The position numbers were made by a program, and so were the translations under genes. Positions 9,025 through 17,771 of a stretch of DNA of 64,000 nt are shown here, piece after piece. The first letter of the stretch is position 1. Every line of letters begins with the position of its first letter. The notes below the pieces were generated by a model. It saw only the letters and a list, made by a program, of their open reading frames with translations, did not search any database and had not been told where the DNA came from. The stretch comes from Ancylobacter lacus (GTDB lineage Bacteria > Pseudomonadota > Alphaproteobacteria > Rhizobiales > Xanthobacteraceae): assembly GCF_018390635.1 (NCBI RefSeq), contig NZ_JAHBGE010000057.1, positions 81,347-145,346 of the forward strand. Direction: 5' to 3'.

Positions 9025-9475
9025 CCCGTCTCGTGTCGATGAGAGGCACAATGCCGTCGAAACGCCCGCCTCGCCAGAGGCGAAAGGCCGCCTTCCCGGC
9101 CAACCGCCGGGGGCATTGACGTGGCGCGAGGCCCCGGGCCGCCACCATGAACGCGCGCCGGCGCACCGGGGCGCAGCCTTGTGCCGGCCGGTGTCGGGCA
9201 CCGCGCGCGGATTCGCGCGGCGGCGGCCGGTGCGCGGCCCGCCACGGCGGTTGCGGGCGCGATTCGGACCCGACATGATCGCGCCTGTCCCGCTGCCTCG
9301 CCCGGAAAGGCCGTGCCATGAACGATATGCCGATCGCTCCCGCCGCGGCCCGGCCCGGCCTGACCGGCCCCTCCGAAGCACCCGACCGATCGCACCGAGG
9401 TATGCGCCCGCCAGAGCGGGCCGCACGCCTGCGAGCCGCCGAAACCGGCCAATCCGCCGCGATGGTCGGCCGGCG
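9025..9475. other. 451-base gap between divergent mltB-like and Nudix genes
   Basis: This gap is very GC-rich and keeps open frames on both strands only because stop codons are rare. I see no convincing start with a ribosome-binding site, no conserved protein segment and no clear promoter. It presumably carries the two divergent promoters. Confidence 0.4.
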
Positions 9476-9895
9476 ATGAACGCCCGCCCCACCGTTGCGG
9501 TTCTCGCCGTCGTTCTGCGGGAGAATCGGCTGCTGCTGGTCCGCCGTGCCAACCCGCCGGATCAGGGGCTCTGGGGTTATCCGGGCGGACGGGTCGAGCC
9601 GGGTGAGACCCATGCCGCCGCGGCCTTGCGTGAACTCGCGGAGGAGACCGGCATCGTCGCCGACGCCCCGCGGCTGCTCACGGTGCTCGACTTCATCGAG
9701 CGGGACGTCGCCGGTGCGGTGGCGCACCATTTCGCCATGATCACGGTCGCGTGCCGCTGGCAGGCCGGCGAAGGGCTGGCGGCGGACGACGCGCTGGAGG
9801 CGCGGTGGTTCGACCGCACGGAGATCGACGCGCTCGGCGCCAGCGCCAGCGCACAGGTCGCGGCCATCGCCGCTCTCGCCAGCGCGGAAGGCTGA
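9476..9895 (+). CDS. Nudix hydrolase
   Basis: 139-residue single-domain Nudix pyrophosphohydrolase. The Nudix box is complete: GGRVEPGETHAAAALRELAE followed by ETG, fitting G-x5-E-x7-RE-x2-EE-x-G, where the glutamates bind Mg. Size and start (TVAVLAVVLRENRLLLVRRANPPDQGLWGYPGG) match the ADP-ribose/NADH-type or MutT-like small Nudix enzymes that sanitise nucleotides. The ATG at 9476 gives a conventional N-terminus. The frame is open far upstream but that part is shadow. Substrate unknown. Confidence 0.87.
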   Translation: MNARPTVAVLAVVLRENRLLLVRRANPPDQGLWGYPGGRVEPGETHAAAALRELAEETGIVADAPRLLTVLDFIERDVAGAVAHHFAMITVACRWQAGEGLAADDALEARWFDRTEIDALGASASAQVAAIAALASAEG

Positions 9896-9930
9896 GACGG
9901 TCGCGCCTCGGCCCGCCGACGTCCCGGGCC

Positions 9931-9965
9931 AAAAAGAAAAGGGCCTTCCCACCATGGGAAGGCCC
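9931..9965 (-). terminator. Rho-independent terminator of oxlT1
   Basis: A perfect hairpin with arms GGGCCTTCCCA and TGGGAAGGCCC and a three-base loop (9941-9965) is followed, reading leftwards, by a T-rich run (TTTTCTTTTT). It sits 59 bases after the stop of the minus-strand transporter gene. Confidence 0.9.
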
Positions 9966-10023
9966 AGTGCTCGGAGGAACTCCGGTGGAAGCGCCTCTTG
10001 CGGGCGCCTCCCGATCGCCTGGA

Positions 10024-11340
10024 TCAGTGGCCGCCGGCCGCGACGGGCGACAGCGTGATGCCGTTGGCCTTGGCCCATTCCGCATTGCGGGCATGGTGCT
10101 TGATCAGCATGGGGCGCAGGACGAACAGCGCCGCGAACGCCGCCGACAGGTCCATGATGGCCACGGTGTAGAGCACCGAGGACCAGGTGCCGGTCGCTTC
10201 CATCAGGATGTTGCCGAACGGCACGAGCAGGGCGGCCACACCCTTGGCGCAGTAGAGGACGCCGTAGATCTTGGCGACGTTCTTGGTGCCGAAGGTGTCA
10301 GCCGTCGTGGCCGAGAACAGCGAGTAGACCTCGCCCCAGGCCAGGAACACCATGCCGGAGAGGATGAGGAACGCCCACGGATTGTGACCGAAGGTGCCGA
10401 GCGCGACGATGCCGAGGCCTTCGATGGTGAAGGCGATGAACATGGTCTTCTCGCGGCCGATATGGTCGGAGATCCAGCCGAACAGCGGACGGGAGATGCC
10501 GTTCATGATGCGGTCGAGCATGAGGGCGAAGGGCAGCGCGGCCATCACGGTGAAGCCGAGATTGACCTGGAAGTCCTTCACGCCGAGGTCCTGGGCGATG
10601 ACGCCGAGCTGGGCAACGGCCATCAGACCGCCGGTGACGGTGCCGATGAACATGGCGCCCATGACCCAGAACACCGGAGAGCGCAGCGCCTCGGGCAGGG
10701 TGTAGTCGCGGCGGGACTGGGCGACCTTGTTGGAGCCCTTGGCGTCCTTCGGCGGCTGCCGCAGGAACAGCGCGGCCAGCACGATGATGCCGCCCTGGAT
10801 GAGGCCGAAGGTCCAGAAGGTTTCCGACACGCCGCTGGTCTTCAGCATGTTGGCGATCGGCAGGATGGTGAGGGCCGAGCCGGCGCCGTAGCCGCCAGCG
10901 GTCAGGCCGACCGCGAGGCCGCGCTTGTCCGGGAACCATTTGATCGCGGCGTTGACGCAGGTGGCGTAGACGCAGCCGACGCCGATGCCGCCGATGACGG
11001 CGCCCACGTAATAGAGAGTGAGCGTGTCGGCGTAGGAGTTCACGATCCACGACAGGCCGGTGAACACGCCGCCGACCAGCACCATGACGCGCGGGCCGTA
11101 TTTGTCGATGAAATAGCCCTCGATCGGCGCCAGCCAGGTCTGGACCACGACGAAGATGGTGAAGGTGGTCTGGATGGCCGCGCGCGACCAGCCGAACTCA
11201 CGGGTGATTTCCGGGACGAACAGGGTCCAGGCGTACTGGATGTTGGCGGCGGCGACCATGCAGACGACGCCGACGACCAGCTGAACCCAGCGGATCGAAT
11301 TCGTCGACGCATCGACGGATGCAGTGCTCGAAGTGCTCAA
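10024..11340 (-). CDS. oxlT: OxlT-type oxalate/formate antiporter (copy 1)
   Basis: 438-residue MFS transporter with 12 predicted transmembrane segments, most like the oxalate:formate antiporter OxlT. Two basic residues lie where OxlT has its substrate-binding Arg272 and Lys355: Arg about 284 in NGISRPLFGW and Lys about 366 in GVLYCAKGVAALLVPFG, spaced as in OxlT. KYGPR and the D-x2-GRE loops are MFS signatures. The likely start is TTG at 11340, because GAGGAGAA sits about 8 bases before it. The gene has its own sigma70-type promoter, an operator-like dyad and a T-rich terminator. It is a paralogue of the transporter at 11947-13242. Confidence 0.88.
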   Translation of the reverse strand: MSTSSTASVDASTNSIRWVQLVVGVVCMVAAANIQYAWTLFVPEITREFGWSRAAIQTTFTIFVVVQTWLAPIEGYFIDKYGPRVMVLVGGVFTGLSWIVNSYADTLTLYYVGAVIGGIGVGCVYATCVNAAIKWFPDKRGLAVGLTAGGYGAGSALTILPIANMLKTSGVSETFWTFGLIQGGIIVLAALFLRQPPKDAKGSNKVAQSRRDYTLPEALRSPVFWVMGAMFIGTVTGGLMAVAQLGVIAQDLGVKDFQVNLGFTVMAALPFALMLDRIMNGISRPLFGWISDHIGREKTMFIAFTIEGLGIVALGTFGHNPWAFLILSGMVFLAWGEVYSLFSATTADTFGTKNVAKIYGVLYCAKGVAALLVPFGNILMEATGTWSSVLYTVAIMDLSAAFAALFVLRPMLIKHHARNAEWAKANGITLSPVAAGGH

Positions 11341-11564
11341 GGGCGTTCTCCTCTCTCAACTCTCTCGCCGCGGATCGGCGCTGTGCGGCTGCGGCCTCCG
11401 GTTGACCGGAAACCTGCCGTCTCTTGTCTTTGGCCGACGGGACTTCCCAGCCGGCGAATGTCGTTGCAGCTCCCGAGTGCGTGGGTTGCCGCCCTGCCTT
11501 TGGGGATGCCGTAAGGTGCATTCCCGCATGACGCAGGGTAGTCGTACCCGACCCGCTTAAAATG

Positions 11565-11593
11565 ATCATAATGCACAATATTATGTATGCCAA
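11565..11593 (-). promoter_or_regulatory. sigma70-type promoter of oxlT1
   Basis: On the minus strand TTGGCA (11593-11588) and TATGAT (11570-11565) are separated by exactly 17 bases, each one mismatch from consensus. It lies about 225 bases before the oxlT1 start, in a conspicuously AT-rich stretch. The operator-like dyad at 11577-11591 covers part of the -35 box and the spacer, so binding there would block RNA polymerase. Confidence 0.6.
11577..11591. promoter_or_regulatory. Candidate GntR operator, oxlT1
   Basis: AATAT-TATGT-ATGCC. The right half and flank (TGTATGCCAA) are shared with the sites at 13381, 14752 (GGTATGCCAA) and 26475 (read on the other strand). Confidence 0.55.
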
Positions 11594-11882
11594 TCGGCTT
11601 TTATAGCGTTGTCACACCTAATGACTTCGTGATTTTAGACAAATAGATTTTAGAATTACTTATATCCGTGCGAGATTTTAAATAAACTTGGGAATATATA
11701 CCAAACGTATTTATTGGACGCCCTCAAGACCACAACGGACATCGCTCCCAGTTGAGCCCGCCGAACACGCCAGGGAAAACCGGACATCCTGGTGGGCACG
11801 CCACCAGCATGACGCAGCGTAACGTTTGACGCCTGCGGAAATACGCAGGCGTTCACCAGCCTCGGCCGCGAGCAACAGGCGC

Positions 11883-11917
11883 GCAAAACAAAAAGGGCGC
11901 GTCCGGCGGACGCGCCC
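11883..11917 (-). terminator. Rho-independent terminator of oxlT2
   Basis: Perfect hairpin GGGCGCGTCC-GGC-GGACGCGCCC at 11895-11917, followed on the minus strand by TTTTTGTTTTG. It lies 29 bases beyond the stop of the second transporter and separates the two oxlT transcripts. The remaining part of the 606-base gap between the transporters holds the oxlT1 promoter and no believable gene. Confidence 0.9.
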
Positions 11918-11946
11918 CATAGGCCAGGAGGAGACGGAACGTTCGA

Positions 11947-13242
11947 TCAGTGCGCGGTGACAGCCGCCTCGCCCTTGGCCGTCGCCTCGGAGGCGTGGCG
12001 GGCATGGGCCTGACGCAGCGGCTTGAGGATCACCAGCGCCATGATCGCGGCGATGATGTTGAGAGCCGCCGCCGAGATGAACACGGCATGCCAGCTGCCG
12101 GTCATCGTGGTGAGGATGCTGGTGAACGGCACGATGATGGCCGCGGTGCCCTTCGCGGTGTAGAGCAGGCCCGCATTGGTGGTGGCGAACTTCGAGCCGA
12201 AGGCGTCGCCGCACATGGCGGGGAACAGGCTGTAGATCTCGCCCCAGGCGAAGAACACGAGACCCGTCAGGATGACGAACAGGACCGGGTTCGAGCCGAA
12301 CACGCTCAGCGCATAGATGCCGATGCCTTCGATGGCGAAGGCGACGAACATGGTGTTCTCACGGCCGATCTGGTCCGACACCCAGCCGAAGAACGGACGG
12401 GTGAGGCCGTTCAGCACGCGGTCGATGGCGGCGGCGAAGGTGAGCGCCGGCAGGGTGATGCCGATGAGGCTGACCGGAATGTCGGCGATGCCGAAATCCT
12501 TCGCGATCGGGCCGAGCTGGGCGGTGGCCATCAGGCCGCCGGCCGCCATCATCACGAACATCGCGTACATGACCCAGAACAGCGGGGTCGAGAGCATCTC
12601 CTTGGGGGCGAAGTCGCGGGCCGACTGGGCGACCTTCGCCACCACCGAGGCGACGTCGGACTTCTTCGGCGCGATCAGGAACAGCGCCAGCACGGTGATC
12701 ACGATGCCCTGGCCGATGCCGAAATAGAGGAAGGCGGCCTCGTAGCCCTGATTCTTGATCATGTTCTGGATCGGGATCACGGTCAGCGCCGAGCCCGCAC
12801 CGAAGCCGGCGGCGGTGATGCCGGCGGCGAGGCCGCGGCGATCCGGGAACCACTTCAGCGAGTTGCCGACGCAGGTGCCATACACCGCGCCCGCACCGAT
12901 GCCGCCCACCGCAGCACCGACATAGAGCATGGTCAGCGAGTCGGCGTAGGCGTTAAGGACCCAGGCGAGGCCGCACATGATGCCGCCGAACAGCACGACG
13001 ATCCGCGGGCCGTACTTGTCCACGAACCAGCCCTCGACCGGCACCAGCCAGGTCTCGGTGACGATGAAGATGGAGAACGCGACCTGGATCGCGGCGCGAT
13101 CCCATCCATGACGCTCCTGGATGGGGTTCACGAAGAAGGTCCAGCCGTACTGCATGTTGGCGATCATGCACATGCAGATGACGCCGAACACGAGCTGCAA
13201 CCAGCGCCCGTTACTCACCGATGACGTTGCGGCAGAAGTCAT
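11947..13242 (-). CDS. oxlT: OxlT-type oxalate/formate antiporter (copy 2)
   Basis: 431-residue 12-TM MFS antiporter, clearly paralogous to copy 1 along its whole length (RWVQLVVGVVCM versus RWLQLVFGVICM). The two OxlT-type basic residues are kept: Arg in NGLTRPFFGWVSDQIGREN and Lys in LLYTAKGTAAIIVPF. Start ATG 13242 has GAGGATT five bases upstream. Expected role is exchange of external oxalate for intracellular formate, which in oxalate users also drives proton-motive force. It has its own operator-like dyad (13381-13395) and terminator, so the two copies can be expressed separately. A formate-independent or different dicarboxylate preference is possible for one copy. Confidence 0.88.
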   Translation of the reverse strand: MTSAATSSVSNGRWLQLVFGVICMCMIANMQYGWTFFVNPIQERHGWDRAAIQVAFSIFIVTETWLVPVEGWFVDKYGPRIVVLFGGIMCGLAWVLNAYADSLTMLYVGAAVGGIGAGAVYGTCVGNSLKWFPDRRGLAAGITAAGFGAGSALTVIPIQNMIKNQGYEAAFLYFGIGQGIVITVLALFLIAPKKSDVASVVAKVAQSARDFAPKEMLSTPLFWVMYAMFVMMAAGGLMATAQLGPIAKDFGIADIPVSLIGITLPALTFAAAIDRVLNGLTRPFFGWVSDQIGRENTMFVAFAIEGIGIYALSVFGSNPVLFVILTGLVFFAWGEIYSLFPAMCGDAFGSKFATTNAGLLYTAKGTAAIIVPFTSILTTMTGSWHAVFISAAALNIIAAIMALVILKPLRQAHARHASEATAKGEAAVTAH

Positions 13243-13354
13243 GTAATCCTCGGATGTTTCCTAGAGTAATGGCCAAATTCAACCATCGTTTTTCTTATTG
13301 AATGGGCAAGCTGACGCTTAGTAAGGCACCCGTCGCTCGACCGCCACTGGAAGC

Positions 13355-13382
13355 ATGATAACCGGAATTTCGCGTTGTGCAA
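13355..13382 (-). promoter_or_regulatory. Possible promoter of oxlT2
   Basis: Minus-strand TTGCAC (13382-13377) and TATCAT (13360-13355) are 16 bases apart. The -35 match is weak, but the position next to the shared dyad at 13381 is suggestive. Confidence 0.35.
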
Positions 13383-13395
13383 AATTTTGTATGCC
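13381..13395. promoter_or_regulatory. Candidate GntR operator, oxlT2
   Basis: AAAAT-TTTGT-ATGCC, continuing CAAAA. The part TTTGTATGCC is identical to the panE2 site read on the opposite strand. It touches the possible -35 box of oxlT2. The rest of the gap 13243-13821 holds nothing else convincing apart from the half-site at 13704. Confidence 0.55.
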
Positions 13396-13703
13396 AAAAA
13401 CCCCACAAATCGCTACGGAATACATTACGTAACGTCACCTTCAGGGGCTTTTTGCTTCCCAAGGGGCGCTCGCGGCCTGGCTCTGCCTCGGCGCTCTCTC
13501 CCCTACGGCACTTCCAGGTATAGAGTGGCAGCTTCCCCAGATGTTGCGGTGCAACGCACCGTAAGGCAGCCGCCGCACGACCCGACGCAGCCCCAAGGCC
13601 CCGAATCGGCCAGATTCCGCCCATGCCGGGGCAACGCCGCGACACCTGCGCGCAGAATCCCGCCCAAACGCTCCGGTGCGCGCCGGATGGACATTGGGGG
13701 GCT

Positions 13704-13718
13704 GGTATACGATCATGA
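13704..13718. promoter_or_regulatory. Candidate GntR half-operator before gntR1
   Basis: CTGGTATACGAT (13702-13713) is identical to the left half of the 30828 site, but the right half here (CATGA) is degenerate. It lies 104 bases before the gntR1 start. Confidence 0.4.
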
Positions 13719-13821
13719 TTCCGGCCGCGCGCCGGTCTGAATCACCGGCCGGCCCGCTGGCCCCATAATGTCGCTGCACCGCAAACCGCATGGGTGCGCC
13801 GAACTAAAGGGGAGCGCGCTC

Positions 13822-14523
13822 GTGGAAGCCGCCGATACGCAGATCCGCCTCAACATCGCCCCGCTGGCGGCGAACACCAGCCTGCGCACGCTCGCCTATG
13901 ACGCGATCAAGAAGGCGATCACGGAAATGGACATGTACGGCCAGGATGGCGACATCCGGCTGGACGAGCGTCAGCTCTCGCAGGACCTCGGCGTGAGCCG
14001 AACGCCGATCCGCGAGGCGCTCACCGTTCTGGAACAGGAAGGCTTTGTGCGCTCGGTGCCGCGCCGGGGCATCTTCGTCGTGCGCAAATCCAAGCGCGAG
14101 ATCATCGACATGATCATCGTGTGGGCCGCGCTGGAGAGCATGGCGGCGCGACTCGCCGCCCAGCGCGCCACCGATCGCGACCTGGCCGAGCTGCGTGACG
14201 TCTTCCATGATTTCGAGGACGAGGCGCCCGCCGACCACATGAACGAGTACTCCGACGCCAATATACGCTTCCACCAGACCATCATCCGGCTGAGCGGCTG
14301 CGCGATGATCGCGGAGATGACCGAGAATCTCTTCATTCACATCCGCGGCATCCGGGCGGTGTCGGTTCGCCAGGAAAACCGCTCGCAGCGCTCGATGCAG
14401 GAACATCGCGGCATCATCGCCGCCCTGGTGGCGCGCGATGCCGACCTCGCCGAGCGGCTCGTGCGCGAGCACACGCTCGGGCTGGCGGCCCATGTCGAGA
14501 AGCACGGCAAGTTTTCCACCTGA
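13822..14523 (+). CDS. GntR-family regulator, FCD subfamily (copy 1)
   Basis: 233-residue transcription factor. The N-terminal winged helix (about 20-90) has DERQLSQDLGVSRTPIREAL, the canonical GntR recognition helix. The C-terminal FCD effector domain (about 100-225) has NIRFHQTIIRLSG and later histidines in QEHRGII and REHTLGLAAHVEKH, likely metal/ligand-binding positions. GTG 13822 was chosen because AAAGGGGAG lies 8 bases upstream; an ATG at 13768 has no such signal. It is divergent from the two oxlT genes and upstream of gntR2, oxc and frc, so control of the oxalate genes is the natural inference. The ligand (oxalate, glyoxylate or a CoA ester) is unknown. Confidence 0.85.
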   Translation: MEAADTQIRLNIAPLAANTSLRTLAYDAIKKAITEMDMYGQDGDIRLDERQLSQDLGVSRTPIREALTVLEQEGFVRSVPRRGIFVVRKSKREIIDMIIVWAALESMAARLAAQRATDRDLAELRDVFHDFEDEAPADHMNEYSDANIRFHQTIIRLSGCAMIAEMTENLFIHIRGIRAVSVRQENRSQRSMQEHRGIIAALVARDADLAERLVREHTLGLAAHVEKHGKFST

Positions 14524-14616
14524 CCACATGAACCGGCCCCTCCCGCCCCGCGCCGAACTCAACCGCGCCGGGGCGGAAGGCGCCGCGACTCTGTCTCGCC
14601 ATCCCTTTTATGACGT

Positions 14617-14631
14617 GGTATTTTAAATACC
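14617..14631. promoter_or_regulatory. Candidate GntR operator, gntR1-gntR2 gap
   Basis: GGTATTTTAAATACC is a perfect inverted repeat with 7-base arms around one central base. It lies between the two regulator genes and is one of the two cleanest members of the repeated dyad set. Confidence 0.6.
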
Positions 14632-14751
14632 CGCCTCCGCCTGTCGGCTGGGGTGGACGGGGCGGGCCGTCTTGTCGGGCGGCGATAATTTCCGCAGCGT
14701 AAGGAGAAGAGCGGCAAGGCTGTTAAAATGCCGCATACCAGATTGACGGTT

Positions 14752-14766
14752 GGTATTTGGTATGCC
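14752..14766. promoter_or_regulatory. Candidate GntR operator, gntR2
   Basis: GGTAT-TTGGT-ATGCC, directly downstream of TTGACG (14743-14748), which could be the -35 box, and 47 bases before the gntR2 GTG. A weaker relative AAAAT-GCCGC-ATACC is at 14725-14739. The position suggests autoregulation. Confidence 0.6.
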
Positions 14767-14813
14767 AAATTTCTTGCGAATTCCCCGCGGGCGTCTCCGC
14801 CGAGGACGTTCTC

Positions 14814-15539
14814 GTGAGCAGCAAGTCCGTTCTGAACAAGCGCTGGCAGAGCGGCGATCATGGCCTGGCCATTGAACGCCTGCCGGCCAAGGAGAGCTTC
14901 AAGAGCAAGGCCTATGCGGCCATCAAAGAAGCCATCACGAATATGAATATCTACGGCTCCGACGAGCCGATGCTGCTCGACGAGCGGGACATTTCCGAGC
15001 GTCTGGGCGCCAGTCGGACGCCGATCCGTGAAGCAGTGGCGATGCTTGAGCAGGAGGGCCTGCTCCGCGCCGTGCCGAGGCGGGGGATACTGGTGGTTCG
15101 CCGTACCAAGGCGGAGATCATCGAGATGATCGAAGCCTGGGCGGCGCTGGAAAGCATGGCGGCCCGCCTCGCCACTCAGCGCGCAAGCGACGAGGCGATC
15201 GCCGAATTGAGGGATTTTTTCAGGGAGTTCGACCTCAACCGAATCGAACGCGACCGGTGCGACGAATATTCCAATGCGAATATCGCGTTCCATCAGGCGC
15301 TGATCCGGCTGAGCGGCTCCAGCCTGCTCGCTGGGATGACGGAGAACCTGTTCCTTCACGTTCGGGCCATCCGCCATCGCACAATCTTCGAAATGGATCG
15401 GGCGCAACGTTCGGCGGCCGACCATCAGGAGATAATACTGGCTCTTGAGGCACGGGACGCAGACCGTGCCGAGCGTCTGGTCCGTGACCATACGCTCCGG
15501 CTTGCGAGGCATGTCGAGAGTCACGTCGATCTGGATTGA
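14814..15539 (+). CDS. GntR-family regulator, FCD subfamily (copy 2)
   Basis: 241-residue paralogue of the preceding regulator, alignable throughout (KAYAAIKEAITNMNIYG; DERDISERLGASRTPIREAV; PRRGILVVRRTKAEIIEMIE). The FCD ligand positions recur (NIAFHQALIRLSG, DHQEIILAL, RDHTLRLARHVESH). The start is GTG 14814 with GAGGA seven bases ahead; the longer open frame begins inside the operator dyad and is unlikely. Two closely related regulators beside two transporters suggest that they bind the same DNA motif, as homo- or heterodimers. oxc follows after 207 bases. Confidence 0.85.
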   Translation: MSSKSVLNKRWQSGDHGLAIERLPAKESFKSKAYAAIKEAITNMNIYGSDEPMLLDERDISERLGASRTPIREAVAMLEQEGLLRAVPRRGILVVRRTKAEIIEMIEAWAALESMAARLATQRASDEAIAELRDFFREFDLNRIERDRCDEYSNANIAFHQALIRLSGSSLLAGMTENLFLHVRAIRHRTIFEMDRAQRSAADHQEIILALEARDADRAERLVRDHTLRLARHVESHVDLD

Positions 15540-15746
15540 GGCGGGGCGACCCGTCCAACTGATGCTCAGGTGGGACGACCAATGGTGGAAGCGGGAGTAA
15601 TTGGCCGGGGTGAAACCTGCGCCGCATGCACCCGAAAGGCGCAAAGCCAGAGTGCCGATCTCGTTTCCAGTCACCGTATGGAAGCCTGCGCGGTCTGAGA
15701 ATCAGAACCGAAACGGTGCAGACAAAGATTTCCGGGAGGATGCGGA

Positions 15747-17489
15747 ATGTCCGCAGTAGCACAGATCATTGATAACAGCGTCGAAGCTGACACCCAGGAC
15801 CTTACCGATGGCTTCCATCTGGTCATCGACGCCCTGAAACTGAACGGCATCGACACGATCTACGGTGTGCCGGGCATTCCGATCACCGACCTCGGCCGCA
15901 TGGCGCAGGCCGAAGGCATCCGCGTCATCTCGTTCCGCCATGAGCAGAACGCCGGCAATGCCGCCGCGATCGCAGGCTTCCTCACCAAGAAGCCGGGCAT
16001 CTGTCTCACCGTTTCCGCGCCGGGCTTCCTCAACGGCCTGACCGCGCTGGCCAACGCCACCACCAACTGCTTCCCGATGATCCTCATCTCCGGCTCGTCC
16101 GAACGTGAGATCGTCGACCTGCAGCAGGGCGATTACGAGGAGATGGACCAGCTCGCCATCGCCAAGCCGCTCTGCAAGGCCGCCTTCCGCGTGCTGCACG
16201 CCGCCGATATCGGCATCGGCGTCGCCCGCGCCATCCGCGCCGCGGTGTCCGGGCGTCCGGGCGGCGTCTATCTCGACCTGCCCGCCAAGCTGTTCTCCCA
16301 GGTGATGGACGCCGACGCCGGCGCGAAGTCGCTGGTGAAGGTCATCGATCCGGCCCCGGCCCAGCTCCCCGCCCCCGCCGCGGTGAAACGTGCGCTGGAC
16401 CTGCTGAAGGACGCCAAGCGCCCGCTTATCGTGCTCGGCAAGGGCGCGGCCTACGCCCAGGCCGATGACGAGATCCGCGACCTCGTCGAGAAGAGCGGCA
16501 TTCCCTTCCTGCCGATGAGCATGGCCAAGGGCCTGCTGCCCGACACCCACCCGCAGTCGGCCGGCGCGGCCCGCTCGCTGGTGCTGAAGGATGCCGACGT
16601 CGTCGTCCTGATCGGCGCGCGCCTCAACTGGCTGCTGTCGCACGGCAAGGGCAAGACCTGGGGCGAGCCCGGCTCCAAGAAGTTCATCCAGATCGACATC
16701 GAGCCCCGTGAGATGGACTCGAACGTCGAGATCGCCGCGCCGCTGGTCGGCGACATCGGCTCCTGCGTCTCCGCCCTGCTCGAGGGCGTCAGCGCCGGCG
16801 ACTGGCCGGCCCCGCCGGCCGAGTGGGTCAGCACCGTCAATTCCCGCAAGGAAGCCAACATCGCCAAGATGGCGCCGCGGCTCCTGAAGAACTCCACCCC
16901 GATGGACTTCCACAGCGCCCTCGGCGCGCTGCGCACCATCATCAAGGAGCGCCCGGAAACCATTCTGGTGAACGAGGGCGCCAACACCCTCGACCTCGCC
17001 CGCGGCATCATCGACATGTACCAGCCGCGCAAGCGGCTCGACGTCGGCACCTGGGGCGTGATGGGCATCGGCATGGGCTTTGCCATCGCCGCGGCGGTCG
17101 AGACCGGCAAGCCGGTGCTGGCGGTCGAGGGCGACAGCGCCTTCGGCTTCTCCGGCATGGAAGTTGAGACCGTCTGCCGCTACAACCTGCCGGTCTGTGT
17201 CGTCGTGTTCAACAACAACGGCATCTATCGCGGCACCGACTCCGACCCGCACGGCCGTGATCCCGGCACGACGGTGTTCGTGAAGGACTCCCGCTACGAC
17301 AAGATGATGGAGGCCTTCGGCGGCGTCGGCGTCAACGTCACGACCCCGCACGAGCTGAGCCGCGCGGTCAACGCCGCGCTCGACTCCGGCCGCCCGACCC
17401 TCATCAACGCGGTGATCGATCCGGAAGCGGGCAGCGAGAGCGGCAACATCGGCAGCCTCAACCCGCAGAGCGTGGTGAAGAAGAAGTAA
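15747..17489 (+). CDS. oxc: Oxalyl-CoA decarboxylase
   Basis: 580-residue thiamine-diphosphate enzyme that converts oxalyl-CoA to formyl-CoA and CO2. The activating Glu is in [17 protein letters not shown], the ThDP/Mg motif runs [19 protein letters not shown] and on to FNNNGIY, and [20 protein letters not shown] is the usual Oxc start. [20 protein letters not shown] is diagnostic for Oxc among ThDP enzymes. AGGATG precedes the ATG. Formyl-CoA from this step is the CoA donor for Frc, so Oxc and Frc form a catalytic cycle; frc lies immediately downstream. Cytosolic. I saw no copy of the shared dyad directly upstream. Confidence 0.97.
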   Translation: MSAVAQIIDNSVEADTQDLTDGFHLVIDALKLNGIDTIYGVPGIPITDLGRMAQAEGIRVISFRHEQNAGNAAAIAGFLTKKPGICLTVSAPGFLNGLTALANATTNCFPMILISGSSEREIVDLQQGDYEEMDQLAIAKPLCKAAFRVLHAADIGIGVARAIRAAVSGRPGGVYLDLPAKLFSQVMDADAGAKSLVKVIDPAPAQLPAPAAVKRALDLLKDAKRPLIVLGKGAAYAQADDEIRDLVEKSGIPFLPMSMAKGLLPDTHPQSAGAARSLVLKDADVVVLIGARLNWLLSHGKGKTWGEPGSKKFIQIDIEPREMDSNVEIAAPLVGDIGSCVSALLEGVSAGDWPAPPAEWVSTVNSRKEANIAKMAPRLLKNSTPMDFHSALGALRTIIKERPETILVNEGANTLDLARGIIDMYQPRKRLDVGTWGVMGIGMGFAIAAAVETGKPVLAVEGDSAFGFSGMEVETVCRYNLPVCVVVFNNNGIYRGTDSDPHGRDPGTTVFVKDSRYDKMMEAFGGVGVNVTTPHELSRAVNAALDSGRPTLINAVIDPEAGSESGNIGSLNPQSVVKKK

Positions 17490-17619
17490 GCCATCGTCGA
17501 TCGGAAGCCGTGACGCTTCCCACACGATGCCGGCCCATCAAGAGGCCAGCGGGTGTGGGGCGGGCGCCACGGCTCCGGGAACCTCTTCCCGTTCGGCGAG
17601 CGCGGCGCCGGCGGGGCCC

Positions 17620-17708
17620 ACGGTTCCACGATGGTCACGGCCGGGGCTTCCGGGCCCCGGAAAAAGCGAACGGAACCGTGCGGGCGGGGAGCCACTCCCC
17701 GTCCGCAC
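17620..17708 (+). promoter_or_regulatory. Structured oxc-frc intergenic RNA
   Basis: Within the 282-base gap three pairings can be drawn. CACGGTTCC (17620-17628) pairs with GGAACCGTG (17672-17680). Inside it CCGGGGC (17641-17647) pairs with GCCCCGG (17654-17660). A separate 14-base stem, one G-T pair, joins 17678-17691 to 17695-17708. The outer stem and the last stem share GTG at 17678-17680, so they compete weakly. This could be an mRNA-stabilising or attenuating element; no known family recognised. Confidence 0.4.
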
Positions 17709-17771
17709 AACCTTATGAAAAACGATGATAAAACGGCGATCAACGCCGATTTCCACTTCGAGAGGAAACCC

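Noticed and set aside
11656..11886. 76-codon minus-strand frame between the two oxlT genes
   Set aside because: No ribosome-binding site, no recognisable segment, and it overlaps the AT-rich promoter region and abuts the terminator of oxlT2.
17553..17771. Upstream extension of frc copy 1 by 73 residues
   Set aside because: It runs through the structured intergenic RNA, and the family start ([15 protein letters not shown]) with a proper ribosome-binding site is at 17772.
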